Positions 16,234-24,500 of a DNA stretch of 36,427 nucleotides are shown piece by piece. The notes under the pieces were generated by a model, which was given only the letters and a program-made list of their open reading frames with translations, was not told where the DNA came from and made no database searches. The number at the start of each line of letters is the position of its first letter. The first letter of the stretch is position 1. Both the position numbers and the translations under genes were made by a program. Origin of the DNA: Lachnospiraceae bacterium (GTDB lineage Bacteria > Bacillota > Clostridia > Lachnospirales > Lachnospiraceae); the NCBI GenBank assembly GCA_021205755.1, contig JAJPWX010000081.1:19956-56382 (forward strand). The letters run 5' to 3'.

Positions 16234-16262
16234 ATACTACCACATTTTTGCAAAATTGTCAA
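16234..16262 (-). promoter_or_regulatory. Promoter of the hydrolase unit
   Basis: Minus strand TTGACA (16257-16262), 17-nt spacer, TAGTAT (16234-16239). A second TTGACA lies 14 bp upstream. The site is in an AT-rich gap between the ART and the 74-residue gene, with TAACGTTA, an 8-bp palindrome, just downstream. It lets the hydrolase be made independently of late transcription. Confidence 0.75.
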
Positions 16263-16278
16263 ATTATTTGTCAAATCA

Positions 16279-17538
16279 TCACTTTTTCCTTGCTTTGTTG
16301 TAAGCGGTATTCTCATAATCCTGCCCGGTAACAAGGACCTTATATTCAAACTGCTTTGATGCAGAATTGTAACCTCCTGAAACCACACTAATACTCGTCC
16401 CTCTCTGCAATATAGTCTCATCTTCGTTTGAGAAATGGCTTTGAGACGATTTTCCATCCCTATTAACCAGAGAATCCCAATTGTACCCGGCTCCATCTCC
16501 GCAGGCCGAAAACGGTTCAGCGTATAATGCTTTAGTGCCTTTCGGAGCTAATATTTGCATTTTTACAACCCCGCCGTAATCGCCCTGTTGTGAGCTTGAG
16601 GTAGACATGAAAGCGTCATCTGTTCCGGACTTCCCCACAATACTGTCAGCCGTGCTCGATGTTAGTGTGCCTTTTTCCATTCTAAGTAGCTTCTCCATCG
16701 CCGACCTGGTGCATTCTCGGTATAGTACCGTATCTGATTGCAATTCACTCTGGTCGATTGCATCGGTAATACGGTCAATCTTGTCATTTATACTGTCAGA
16801 TCCTGTTTCACCAGCCCGCAGGTTTTGGTTTATTGATACATAGCCTGAATTCGTATATGAATTAAGCGCTTTCTTCGACTGGCTATCCAGGCTTGCATAA
16901 ATATCACCGCTCTGCTGCCGATATGCGTCATCAAATTCTTGTGGCGACCCTGCATTGAAGGAATTTGAAAGCTTTTCATCATAGCTTTTCGCGTCCATAG
17001 TCTTCGTTACACTGTAGTTCGGATTTGCAGCATCCGGAATGTAGATCTTTGCTTCATCGCCATAATCTTCGAACAATATTTCACAATCATATTCATCTGA
17101 AGTGTAATAGATTTCTCCGGTGTCAAAGCACAATAGGTAGTCTCCATATGAATCACTTGACTTGATGAATTTGCTGCCATTGCTGGTTTGCATGACGCTT
17201 CCTTTTGGTACAGATTGAAGCTCTTTCGAATCTGTCTTATGGCTCTTCGCAGCGGCTTTCTTTGTCTTTGAAAATGAAGTGTAACTCCCCGATTCAGTTG
17301 TCTGTCGGTTATGCACGCCTCCTCCGCTTTTGGAGCCACCAATCTCGCCCTTTCTTCCCTCATGTCCCCAGTTCCCAGATCCGGGGCCACCATCAGAATT
17401 ACGGTCAATATCGTTTTTAAAGTAATTTCCGTATATGATAACTGCGAGTCTCAATGCTTCTTTCGGAGATTCCGCATTCCGCATCCTTTCCGCAAGGCGG
17501 AGTTTCTTTCTGCGATTATATTCTTCTGCTGTATCCAT
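16279..17538 (-). CDS. ADP-ribosyltransferase with N-terminal tag
   Basis: 419 residues from MDTAEEYNRRKKLRLAERM, chosen because AAGGAGGA is directly upstream and the start aligns with the paralog at 14203-15048. A longer frame to 17676 lacks both. Residues 49-69 are the Gly-rich tag, followed by GGGVHNRQ. The C-terminal 200 hold an R-S-E class ART: VLYRECT (Arg274), FMSTSSS (STS at 312-314) and NEDETIL (ExE at 372-374), preceded by an INQNLRAG helix as in C3/VIP2-like toxins. The ExE motif predicts transfer to Arg. The substrate is unknown. With the MuF and portal neighbours and the shared tag it is probably virion-associated, like T4 Alt, but that is inference. Confidence 0.88.
   Translation of the reverse strand: MDTAEEYNRRKKLRLAERMRNAESPKEALRLAVIIYGNYFKNDIDRNSDGGPGSGNWGHEGRKGEIGGSKSGGGVHNRQTTESGSYTSFSKTKKAAAKSHKTDSKELQSVPKGSVMQTSNGSKFIKSSDSYGDYLLCFDTGEIYYTSDEYDCEILFEDYGDEAKIYIPDAANPNYSVTKTMDAKSYDEKLSNSFNAGSPQEFDDAYRQQSGDIYASLDSQSKKALNSYTNSGYVSINQNLRAGETGSDSINDKIDRITDAIDQSELQSDTVLYRECTRSAMEKLLRMEKGTLTSSTADSIVGKSGTDDAFMSTSSSQQGDYGGVVKMQILAPKGTKALYAEPFSACGDGAGYNWDSLVNRDGKSSQSHFSNEDETILQRGTSISVVSGGYNSASKQFEYKVLVTGQDYENTAYNKARKK
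17332..17394 (-). other. Gly-rich tag, copy 3
   Basis: Residues 49-69 of the stand-alone ART: DGGPGSGNWGHEG, then GGS, followed by GGGVHNRQ and SYTS. Its DNA differs from the other copies mainly at third positions, so the copies are old and conserved by selection. Confidence 0.85.
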
Positions 17539-17569
17539 GATAGTCCTCCTTGTGCCAGGTGTGCAATTT

Positions 17570-17755
17570 CTACTTCCTTTTGTTTTTCCCGTATCTGTCC
17601 TGCCTGAATGTTTCCTGCCAATCAAGAAATTTATCCCGCTCAACGATATCCGGAATGCAGTTCTTATTGCACCCACGCTTTGATCGCTTGCATATGCAGT
17701 AAGTCTTTCCGTTCCGGAAATCTATGAAAACTTTGATCCGTTCCTTATCTTTCAT
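17570..17755 (-). CDS. Small basic Cys-rich protein, unknown
   Basis: 61 residues, MKDKERIKVFIDFRNGKTYC, then ICKRSKRGCNKNC and WQETFRQDRYGKNKRK. Three closely spaced Cys with another nearby suggest metal binding, perhaps nucleic-acid binding given the charge. A GGAGGAGGAA lies about 14 nt upstream, farther than ideal. It fills the gap between the metallopeptidase and ART. No family recognised. Confidence 0.5.
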   Translation of the reverse strand: MKDKERIKVFIDFRNGKTYCICKRSKRGCNKNCIPDIVERDKFLDWQETFRQDRYGKNKRK

Positions 17756-17784
17756 GGCAAGCTTCTCTTCCTCCTCCGTCAGAA

Positions 17785-18171
17785 TTATACTATCCAGTCA
17801 ACGCCCCACTGGTTAATAACATCTTTGAAGTCTTCAATATCATGCGGAATAATCGAATACTTCAACGTTTCCGCTTCAAACCCCACATGCCGCAATTCAT
17901 GGTACATCAGTTTTTCTTTAGTCTCCTCGCTGAGATCCAGACTGTCTCCATAAAAGGTGATAATGAAGTCGTATGGCAAAAGGGCTTTCAGTTTGTCCTT
18001 AACCTTCTCGGTGTCAGCATATACAGTCTTTCCATTGTTGGTCTTTGACGTATCGCACTCCTGATAGGCAATTCTGCAGGAAGGATTTCTTAGATGAGCA
18101 AACACTTCTTTTTCCTCAATCAGTTTCGAACCGATTTTTGCAAGATCCTCGCTTTTCTTATAAACCGCCAT
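17785..18171 (-). CDS. Putative phage metallopeptidase
   Basis: 128 residues. YHELRHVGFE (HExxH) with a following SIIPHDIEDFKDVINQWG matches small phage metallopeptidase-domain proteins. An acid or His in the last 25 residues would be the third zinc ligand. The start overlaps the MuF stop (TAATG), so the two are coupled. Upstream family patterns FAHLRNPSCRIAYQ and YDFIITFYGDSLD fit. Role unknown: perhaps head protein maturation or degradation of a host target. Confidence 0.75.
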   Translation of the reverse strand: MAVYKKSEDLAKIGSKLIEEKEVFAHLRNPSCRIAYQECDTSKTNNGKTVYADTEKVKDKLKALLPYDFIITFYGDSLDLSEETKEKLMYHELRHVGFEAETLKYSIIPHDIEDFKDVINQWGVDWIV

Positions 18172-19091
18172 TACTTTCCCTCCTTAATTGGAACGTCAAC
18201 CGTATTAACGTCAAATATAGGAATTGCAACACATCTACACGCATAATCCTCGCCGGGATTGCAATGTCTCCCTGTATAAACCTTCCCCTTTTTCGTCATG
18301 TACCACATTTCCGGCGGATCATCCCAGCTGATGATCTTTCCGTGCAGTTCCCTATGGCAATCACGCACTCTGGAATCTTTTGAAGTGGACCATTTGTACT
18401 TTTTGACTCCAGCATCTGTTTGCTGCATTTTGGTAATGGATGCATTCAGTGTGGCAACCTGATCTCTCGCCAGAAGTTCAGCGTTCCGCTTGCTGATATT
18501 GTATTCATTCTGAATATCGCGCTGCATCTGGCGTAGTGAAGTGCCATTCTGGTATCCGTCTAGTATAATCTTTTCCAAACTTCCTAGTGTGTCCTGCGGA
18601 ATGGTCTTGATCTTCAGCACATTTTCGGATACCCACTGTTTCAGAGCCTGCTCATAGGCTTCGCCCTTGTAATAGTCTTCAAAGATATCCACTCCGAGCG
18701 TTTTCTTTACCGTCCGTTTCCACTCCCTTGTTGTCTGTTTGCTCATGAGTTTTGCAATCTTCTCAATATAATCGTCCAGGCCGAATTTCCCTACGGATTG
18801 CTCCAGTTCTTTAGCAATCTCTTCCATCTCCAGACGGAGTTTGCGTTCAAAACTGAGTCTGGAGTCATATCTGGAATCTGTCCGTTCATGTTTGACGGCA
18901 CTCATGATCGCCGGCAAGTGTTTCTTTAAGGAATCATTCAGAAGTTTCATGTATGAGCGGCTCACCCGTTCATACTCTCTTTCTGCTGATCCGGGGTAGC
19001 GTGGAACTACGGCAGAATCCTTGGTATCGGAGCTTCTGAATTTGTCTTTTACAGCCTCTTTTACCATTTCTTGGTGAATTGTGTTGTTCAC
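18171..19091 (-). CDS. Minor head protein (MuF/SPP1 gp7 family)
   Basis: 306 residues. GTG start with AGGAGTG upstream. The MuF domain is in the C-terminal half: AELLARDQVATLNASITK, KKYKWSTSKDSRVRDCH (the W-x-T-x-x-D-x-R-V-R core), GKIISWDDPPEM and GRHCNPGEDYACRCVAIP. MuF proteins sit at the portal inside the head and are needed for DNA ejection, and many are fused to toxin domains. This one is not fused. Instead, effector-like domains lie in the portal gene and in genes just downstream. Confidence 0.92.
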   Translation of the reverse strand: MNNTIHQEMVKEAVKDKFRSSDTKDSAVVPRYPGSAEREYERVSRSYMKLLNDSLKKHLPAIMSAVKHERTDSRYDSRLSFERKLRLEMEEIAKELEQSVGKFGLDDYIEKIAKLMSKQTTREWKRTVKKTLGVDIFEDYYKGEAYEQALKQWVSENVLKIKTIPQDTLGSLEKIILDGYQNGTSLRQMQRDIQNEYNISKRNAELLARDQVATLNASITKMQQTDAGVKKYKWSTSKDSRVRDCHRELHGKIISWDDPPEMWYMTKKGKVYTGRHCNPGEDYACRCVAIPIFDVNTVDVPIKEGK

Positions 19092-19132
19092 GCCTTATCA
19101 CTCCTATTTGGCCTTGTTATCGAATTTTAGAG

Positions 19133-19915
19133 CTATTCTGTAGCTTTTATCTTAGCTTCATGAACAGAGTCAAGAATGCAGTAAGCTTCCATGAATTTCA
19201 CATCGGCATTGATGTACCCATAGCCACTGTCTCCCCATTCTTTTCCCCAGCTGTTCAGAATGATCCAGTGCTTTTTACCATCAATCACTTTCCATCCTGT
19301 GATCAGAATTGCATGGCCTCCCTCTTCCTCTCCAGAGATGGTGATAATGCCATCCGATCCGGTTTTGTACCATCCGGTTGTTACCATATAGGCAGCAAGC
19401 ACAGATCCGGTCTGCATGATCGCCCGCATTACCTCTTTCTGTGTTTTCACAGCGTAGTATGAACTTACCCGGTACGGAAGGGCTTCCGCATCTGCCCTGG
19501 TCTTTGTGTTGTAATACATCTTCTTGCACCTTTGATAATCAGCAAATCCAGGGAGCGTGTCGTAAAAACAATCTCCCGCATGGACAAGCTGTTTCAGGGC
19601 ATCCTTAAGATACATTCCTTCGCCTTCATATATGCCATCTTCCACAACTGATTCCGCCCGATTGCCATATATATACATTGGTGACATCTGGCATTCATTC
19701 CCACTGTCAGTCAGCTCGTGAATATACCTGCTCATTGCAGTCGCGCAGGCACAGCACATAGATGTCTGTCCCTGGTCAAAGAACTCTACCTCGTACTCCG
19801 GTATGTATTCTTCCTGATACTCGGTCCGGTCTATCCCTGTGACCAAATCGGAAAACTGGTAATCTCTACTGTCATATGGGGATTTGAGGCATCCCATGCC
19901 TGGCCTTCTTTCCAT
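19133..19915 (-). CDS. Papain-like (C1 family) cysteine protease
   Basis: 260 residues. The C1 triad is visible: FDQGQTSMCCACATA (oxyanion Gln48, catalytic Cys54), EEGGHAILITGW (His201) and WIILNSWGKEWGDSGYGY (Asn221). There is no signal peptide and the propeptide is very short (about 40 residues), so it may act without zymogen activation. It lies between the toxin-antitoxin unit and MuF, with a GAAAGGATACGG ribosome binding site. Papain-like enzymes are rare in phage head operons. It could mature virion proteins, separate the portal polyprotein, or be carried in as an effector. Confidence 0.88.
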   Translation of the reverse strand: MERRPGMGCLKSPYDSRDYQFSDLVTGIDRTEYQEEYIPEYEVEFFDQGQTSMCCACATAMSRYIHELTDSGNECQMSPMYIYGNRAESVVEDGIYEGEGMYLKDALKQLVHAGDCFYDTLPGFADYQRCKKMYYNTKTRADAEALPYRVSSYYAVKTQKEVMRAIMQTGSVLAAYMVTTGWYKTGSDGIITISGEEEGGHAILITGWKVIDGKKHWIILNSWGKEWGDSGYGYINADVKFMEAYCILDSVHEAKIKATE

Positions 19916-19948
19916 TTCCGTATCCTTTCTGCCTGATTTTTTGGCACG

Positions 19949-19983
19949 AAAAAAGCAGGGCGCACATCAGCATCCTGCCTTTT
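19949..19983 (-). terminator. Intrinsic terminator after toxin-antitoxin unit
   Basis: Minus strand AAAAGGCAGG/CCTGCTTTTT, a 10-bp stem with one G-U pair, followed by further T. It lies 28 bp after the PIN toxin stop. Confidence 0.75.
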
Positions 19984-20010
19984 ACCATTTCTATATAAAC
20001 TTCAATGTCA

Positions 20011-20442
20011 TCAGCCTTTTGCTATGCTGTCCTGAATTATTTTCAGCATATCTTCCGGAGTTTTGACCTCCACTGGGCTGTAACTGGTTTCTGAAAAAAC
20101 CTTATCTCTGGTAACAATGTAATCCGCCCCCGCATTATAAGCGCTATAGGCAAGCACCGCGTCTTCAAAATCAGCCATCAGGGAAGTAAGGGCGTATCCA
20201 CAGATTTCTCCATTGATTTCTGCTACATCAAAAACATTTAAAATTTCCTGTATGGCCTGCCTTGCTTCTAAATCTCCCAAGCTTTTTCTTGAAATGTAAT
20301 AAATATCTGTAATGGTATTGGCTGTCACATATCCAGATATTTCTTCGTCGGCAACTGCATCAAAAAGTTCTCGAACCGATACATATCCAGATCGTTCCAA
20401 TATGGCATCCAGTAATATGTTGGTGTCAAACACAACTTTCAT
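20011..20442 (-). CDS. PIN-domain toxin (VapC-like)
   Basis: 143 residues. MKVVFDTNILLDAI holds the first catalytic Asp. ADFEDAVLAYSAYNAGADYI and VTRDKVF hold further acidic residues. PIN toxins are magnesium-dependent RNases that cleave tRNA, rRNA or mRNA. It starts inside the antitoxin stop (ATGA, 4-bp overlap). It has its own promoter upstream and a terminator downstream, so it is a self-contained cassette in the head operon, possibly for plasmid-like maintenance or to block other phages. Confidence 0.88.
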   Translation of the reverse strand: MKVVFDTNILLDAILERSGYVSVRELFDAVADEEISGYVTANTITDIYYISRKSLGDLEARQAIQEILNVFDVAEINGEICGYALTSLMADFEDAVLAYSAYNAGADYIVTRDKVFSETSYSPVEVKTPEDMLKIIQDSIAKG

Positions 20443-20657
20443 TTGAAACGTTCCTCCCGTTCTTTATCCAGATCTACATCCAACCCTTTAGGGTAAATGT
20501 TATACAGTCTCTCAAGAGCTGCTTTTTTGTCTGGTTTTGCAGAAACGAGTTTTGCAGCAACCTTCCCATTCTTTGTAATCAATACATCCTGCTCCTGTGC
20601 CATCATGACATATTTCCCAGGATTCGTTTTTAATTCAGATACAGAAATTTGCGTCAT
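20439..20657 (-). CDS. Antitoxin (Phd/YefM-like)
   Basis: 72 residues from MTQISVSELKTNPGKYV. The ATG at 20657 has AAAGGAG eight bases upstream, while an ATG two codons earlier is too close to the site. It has the Phd pattern: a DNA-binding N-terminus (ISVSELK), DVLITKNGKVAAKLV, then a toxin-binding helical tail (ALERLYNIYPKGLDVDL). It binds the PIN toxin and usually represses its own promoter. Confidence 0.85.
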   Translation of the reverse strand: MTQISVSELKTNPGKYVMMAQEQDVLITKNGKVAAKLVSAKPDKKAALERLYNIYPKGLDVDLDKEREERFK

Positions 20658-20698
20658 AACCATTTCTCCTTTCTTATGAGTAATTTGTTGCTATTCTT

Positions 20699-20727
20699 AT
20701 TCTAACATAAAAGACCTGTTTTTGCAA
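20699..20727 (-). promoter_or_regulatory. Promoter of the Phd/PIN unit
   Basis: Minus strand TTGCAA (20722-20727), 17-nt spacer and TAGAAT (20699-20704). It overlaps the inverted repeat at 20709-20743. Confidence 0.75.
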
Positions 20728-20743
20728 GAAAAGTAGGTCTTTT
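20709..20743. promoter_or_regulatory. Inverted repeat over -35 box, operator or terminator
   Basis: AAAAGACCT/AGGTCTTTT, 9-bp arms separated by 17 bp, spans the -35 box and spacer. It could be the autoregulatory operator of the antitoxin. On the minus strand it could also end transcription from the SHOCT gene, with its T-run following. Confidence 0.6.
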
Positions 20744-20796
20744 TTTAAGGAAAATATGGTCTTTTCCGAATTTTATACGGCTCAGTATTCCTACTG

Positions 20797-21450
20797 CTAC
20801 TTTTTAAGCAACTGCTTTTTCTTTTTCTCAAACTCTTTCTTTGTAATCACACCATCATCCAGCAGCTGCTTATACTTCAGTATCTCATCAGCAGCAGAAA
20901 GTGCTTGATTCTGCTGCGGTTGTGGCTGATACTGTGGCTGAGATTGACTCTGAGCCTGAAACTGTATCTGATCGTGATGTTGCTGCTCGTATAGTGATTC
21001 CGGTGCTTTTCCTGAATCCTCGTTCATCGAATCTACGACAGTTTTTGGCGTTGGTTGTTGCTCTCTGTATTTCAATAATGCAAGCTTTTCAACAATCGTG
21101 TTGTAGTAGAGATCGCCAACTTCCAGTAGAGACTGTTTTCCGTCCTTAAAGCTTATGATAAGATTATAAGTACCCTTTTGGCCTCCGGATGCTGCACCAG
21201 CAAGAAGCCCGACTGGCCCAAGGAAAAAGTTGCCAACCAACCCTTTCGCCACTCCACTTGCAGCACTTTTTTGATGGTCTTCCGTAATAACATCATACGT
21301 AGCAACTTCATCTGGTATCAAAAGAACATCTTTCTTAAATGCCCCAAGCTCTATTGATACACACTGGCTTTTTTCTTTTCCTTTCCCTATCGTTGCGAAC
21401 TTTAGGTTCTTCCCTTTGTAATCTCCGTCAATCACCATATTCCTTGCCAT
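20797..21450 (-). CDS. SHOCT-domain protein
   Basis: 217 residues. Residues 1-115 form a beta-rich domain (FKDVLLIPDEVATYDVITE, YNLIISFKDGKQSLLEV) with a Gly-rich hydrophobic hairpin GVAKGLVGNFFLGPVGLLAG that may touch membranes. Residues 150-180 are Gln/Pro-rich. The last 32 residues (AADEILKYKQLLDDGVITKK...) are a classic SHOCT motif. SHOCT proteins are widespread, and the domain probably mediates oligomerisation. ATG behind GGGAGGTAC. It sits between portal polyprotein and the toxin-antitoxin unit and may be accessory. Confidence 0.75.
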   Translation of the reverse strand: MARNMVIDGDYKGKNLKFATIGKGKEKSQCVSIELGAFKKDVLLIPDEVATYDVITEDHQKSAASGVAKGLVGNFFLGPVGLLAGAASGGQKGTYNLIISFKDGKQSLLEVGDLYYNTIVEKLALLKYREQQPTPKTVVDSMNEDSGKAPESLYEQQHHDQIQFQAQSQSQPQYQPQPQQNQALSAADEILKYKQLLDDGVITKKEFEKKKKQLLKK

Positions 21451-21524
21451 AACCGTACCTCCCGATATATTTCATCTTTAGAAGTTTCTATATATCAGGA
21501 TTATTCTACATTCTGGTGAAAAAG

Positions 21525-24500
21525 TCAATTCTTTTTGTACTTGCTTTCGCTACTATTTTTGCGATATTCCTTCTTTGGCGGATACGCCTTGAAGTCCCCA
21601 CTGCTTTCCACCCATCTGTCAAGCATAGGCTTTGGTTCCGGTTCTTCCTTGGTTTTCTTTTCTGTGCCATCATCATTATTCATAATTCCATCTCCTTTTG
21701 GCCCAGAGGCGTATTCTCCGCACTCAATTACGGTAATATCAGCGTTTTTACCACCGCCCCCTTTTTCTGTAACCTGCACATTGAGGACCGTCCACTGTGC
21801 TTTGCTGTGTGAGATAACCTCCTCCTCACCAACGCTGTTCAAATAAGCAATGGGTGAAGATGTGCGATTCTTCACGCATTTAATGACAACCGAATTTGCG
21901 TATTGATTCGATCTATGAGAAAAGTTCACGGCATCATCTTCTAATGATGACCAAGATGCATTCATCCCACTCTCATTTGCACTTATTGTGCTTCCTCTTT
22001 GAACATTCTCCATAAACTTTTCATAGTCTTCATCAGTGCCAAAATGTAGCCCCCTGTAAATCGTGCCATCGTAAGTGCTGTCATTTTCTATGAACTTATC
22101 TAGTTGTTCCGTTTTTGCTCCTGGATCATGTGAACTTGATGTCCACGCTCTCATAGCATTTCGGATTTCTAAACACTCATCTTCTGGCAGCCCAGTTGTT
22201 TCTTTGATATAGCCAATCCGCGCTTCTGAATAATCTTTGTATTTCCCACTTTGTATATCATTATGTGGTCCCATCGAATCATTTTCTTCCGTGGTAGGCT
22301 TTTCGCTGGTTGTATCTCCATTCTCTTCGAGGAGTGAATAATACTCCTCTATCTTTTCGGGCAGTGTTCCGTTGTCCATCGCGTCCACGGCTTCATCCTC
22401 AGTGAGATATCCACTATCCCAAAGGGTAGTTGCCTGTTCTTCTTCGTCCTGGCTCAGAAGTGATTCCTTCTCGCTTTTAAGTCTGGCCTTGTACTCAGCT
22501 TTCTTCGCAGACGATGTATAACCAGATTCAGAACTGCCCTGTCTGTTCTCAGATCCACCGCCCTTAGCAGACCCACCAAGTTCGCCAGGCCTTCCTTCGT
22601 GACCCCAATTACCAGAGCCCGGCCCACCATCTTGGTTCTCGCATTCCTCGCATATCAGCTCACAAAGCTCTCGAAGCGTATCATCTGGTGCTGAAAGGAT
22701 TGCATCTACCGTCACGCCAAACTCACTTGCCAGGAAGTCCAAATCCTCCGGGCCAAGCTCCTTGAACATTTCTCCGTAGGGTAAGGTTCCTTTCCCTTTT
22801 ATCATATCGCTTTTTGCATGATTTGCAAGGGTTTTGCCATTAGCAGGAGTGGTAATGGCAAAAGCTGCAGCAAGATCCTTTAGGGACATGATGCCGTCGG
22901 AACGGCTATCACTTTTTGTTCCATTCACGATAGAAGCAACGTTTGACAGGAATGTTAACCTCTGTGCGCTGCCTTCTCCATAGCACAACGCAGAGCCTAC
23001 TGCATCCGCAAACCTCTCAGCTTCTCTCTCAGACGAACTTGCTCCAAAGTACGCGCCCTGGCTATCAGAGAGCCCTGCGTCTTTATTGAGCTTCGCAGAC
23101 CATTCTACCACATCCATTCCTTCAGGCTTTGTAGAGTCTGCATAGGCGTGTGCGAACTCGTGCATTATCTGAAATCCGCTGGCCCTGTCGCTGATGTAGA
23201 GATGTCCTTCGTCCTCAACGTCGTCTTCTCCTGTAGCGCGATATGAATACTGCGCTTGCGCGTCAAGATCCGGATTGTAAACATGAACAGCCTTTAAGGC
23301 AGATAAGCCACCAAGCTCTTCATATTGCTCAATTGCGGCGACAATATAATCCGCTTGCTCTTTAACAGACGCAATTTCTCTGTCCATATGGTCCTGCAGC
23401 GGTTTATAATCTACGACCATCTCAACGCCCTTATCTTCAAGATAGGACTTTAGATCGCTTGCGGTATGGATTTTCTTTGTCGCGCTTTCCACTTTAGACT
23501 TTGCTGTTGACGTCAGGTGCATATCGGAAACGTCTCCAGTCACCTCGAAGTCTCCAGACCCACCTTTGAAATCAGATGCAGACGGCGTACTTCCTTTACC
23601 CGCACTGCCTCCTCTTTGGCCTGGAACTCCTTTGTGTCCATGATTACCGCTTCCAGGGCCACCGTCAAAATGATCATGACCGATTGTTCTCAACAACAGT
23701 TCTATAGCGTCTGCGAACGGCTGGAACAACGCCTTATCCATCTCCTGTAATTCTGCCAGGGAGCGGAACCTCAGATCGCCCATCTCTCCATCCGTATTCT
23801 TCAGATCACCCTCGTATTCAGTTGCCAGGAATACTGCCGGCTTTAACCCGGTATCCGGTTCCCATGGTCCGAAGCCAATCTGAATGATATCCTTCGGCGT
23901 AATGCCAAACTCTTCCTGTGTCTCTCGGATCGCAGCCTGCTCATGCGTTTCTCCGTCCTCAACATGACCGCCAGGACCGCAAACTAGGCCGGGGTTAAAT
24001 CCTGTCAGTCTTGTTCCGGATAAGATACAGCCGTCTTTAATCACGAGAACGCCTACAGAGCCGTGTTTTGGCCTGTTGGTGGATAAATTATTGTTTGCGC
24101 TTATTTCCTCTAATTCTGAGGCTTTTGGCGAATTTGGCGGCGTTTCCACACCTTTACTATGTTCTGTATTATTATACCCGTCATGATTTACAGTTCTTCC
24201 AACTTCTTGATATGTGATCGGAGTTCTGAATGATTTGCCATCCATTCGCCCTTCTTTCTTCTCGGCGGCTTTTTCCTTCTCTTCCTCGCTCATATCCTGT
24301 GGAAGCTTCGTTGCTGCAGGTGCTGCTGTCGGAGCACTGCCCTCTGTTCCGGGGTCGGTGTTGTGTTCTTCAATATCAACTCCTTCAGCATACTTGTCAA
24401 AGCTTCCTTCTTCTGGAATATTCCCCTTTGTCTCGACGACATTTTCCTCTGAAGGATTCTCCTGAGATTCTATGGTTTCCTGTTCCGGAACCATCCCTGG

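Noticed and set aside
17539-17676. 46-residue N-terminal extension of the ART
   Set aside because: It lacks a ribosome binding site, overlaps the upstream small gene, and the paralog starts at the equivalent of Met 17538.
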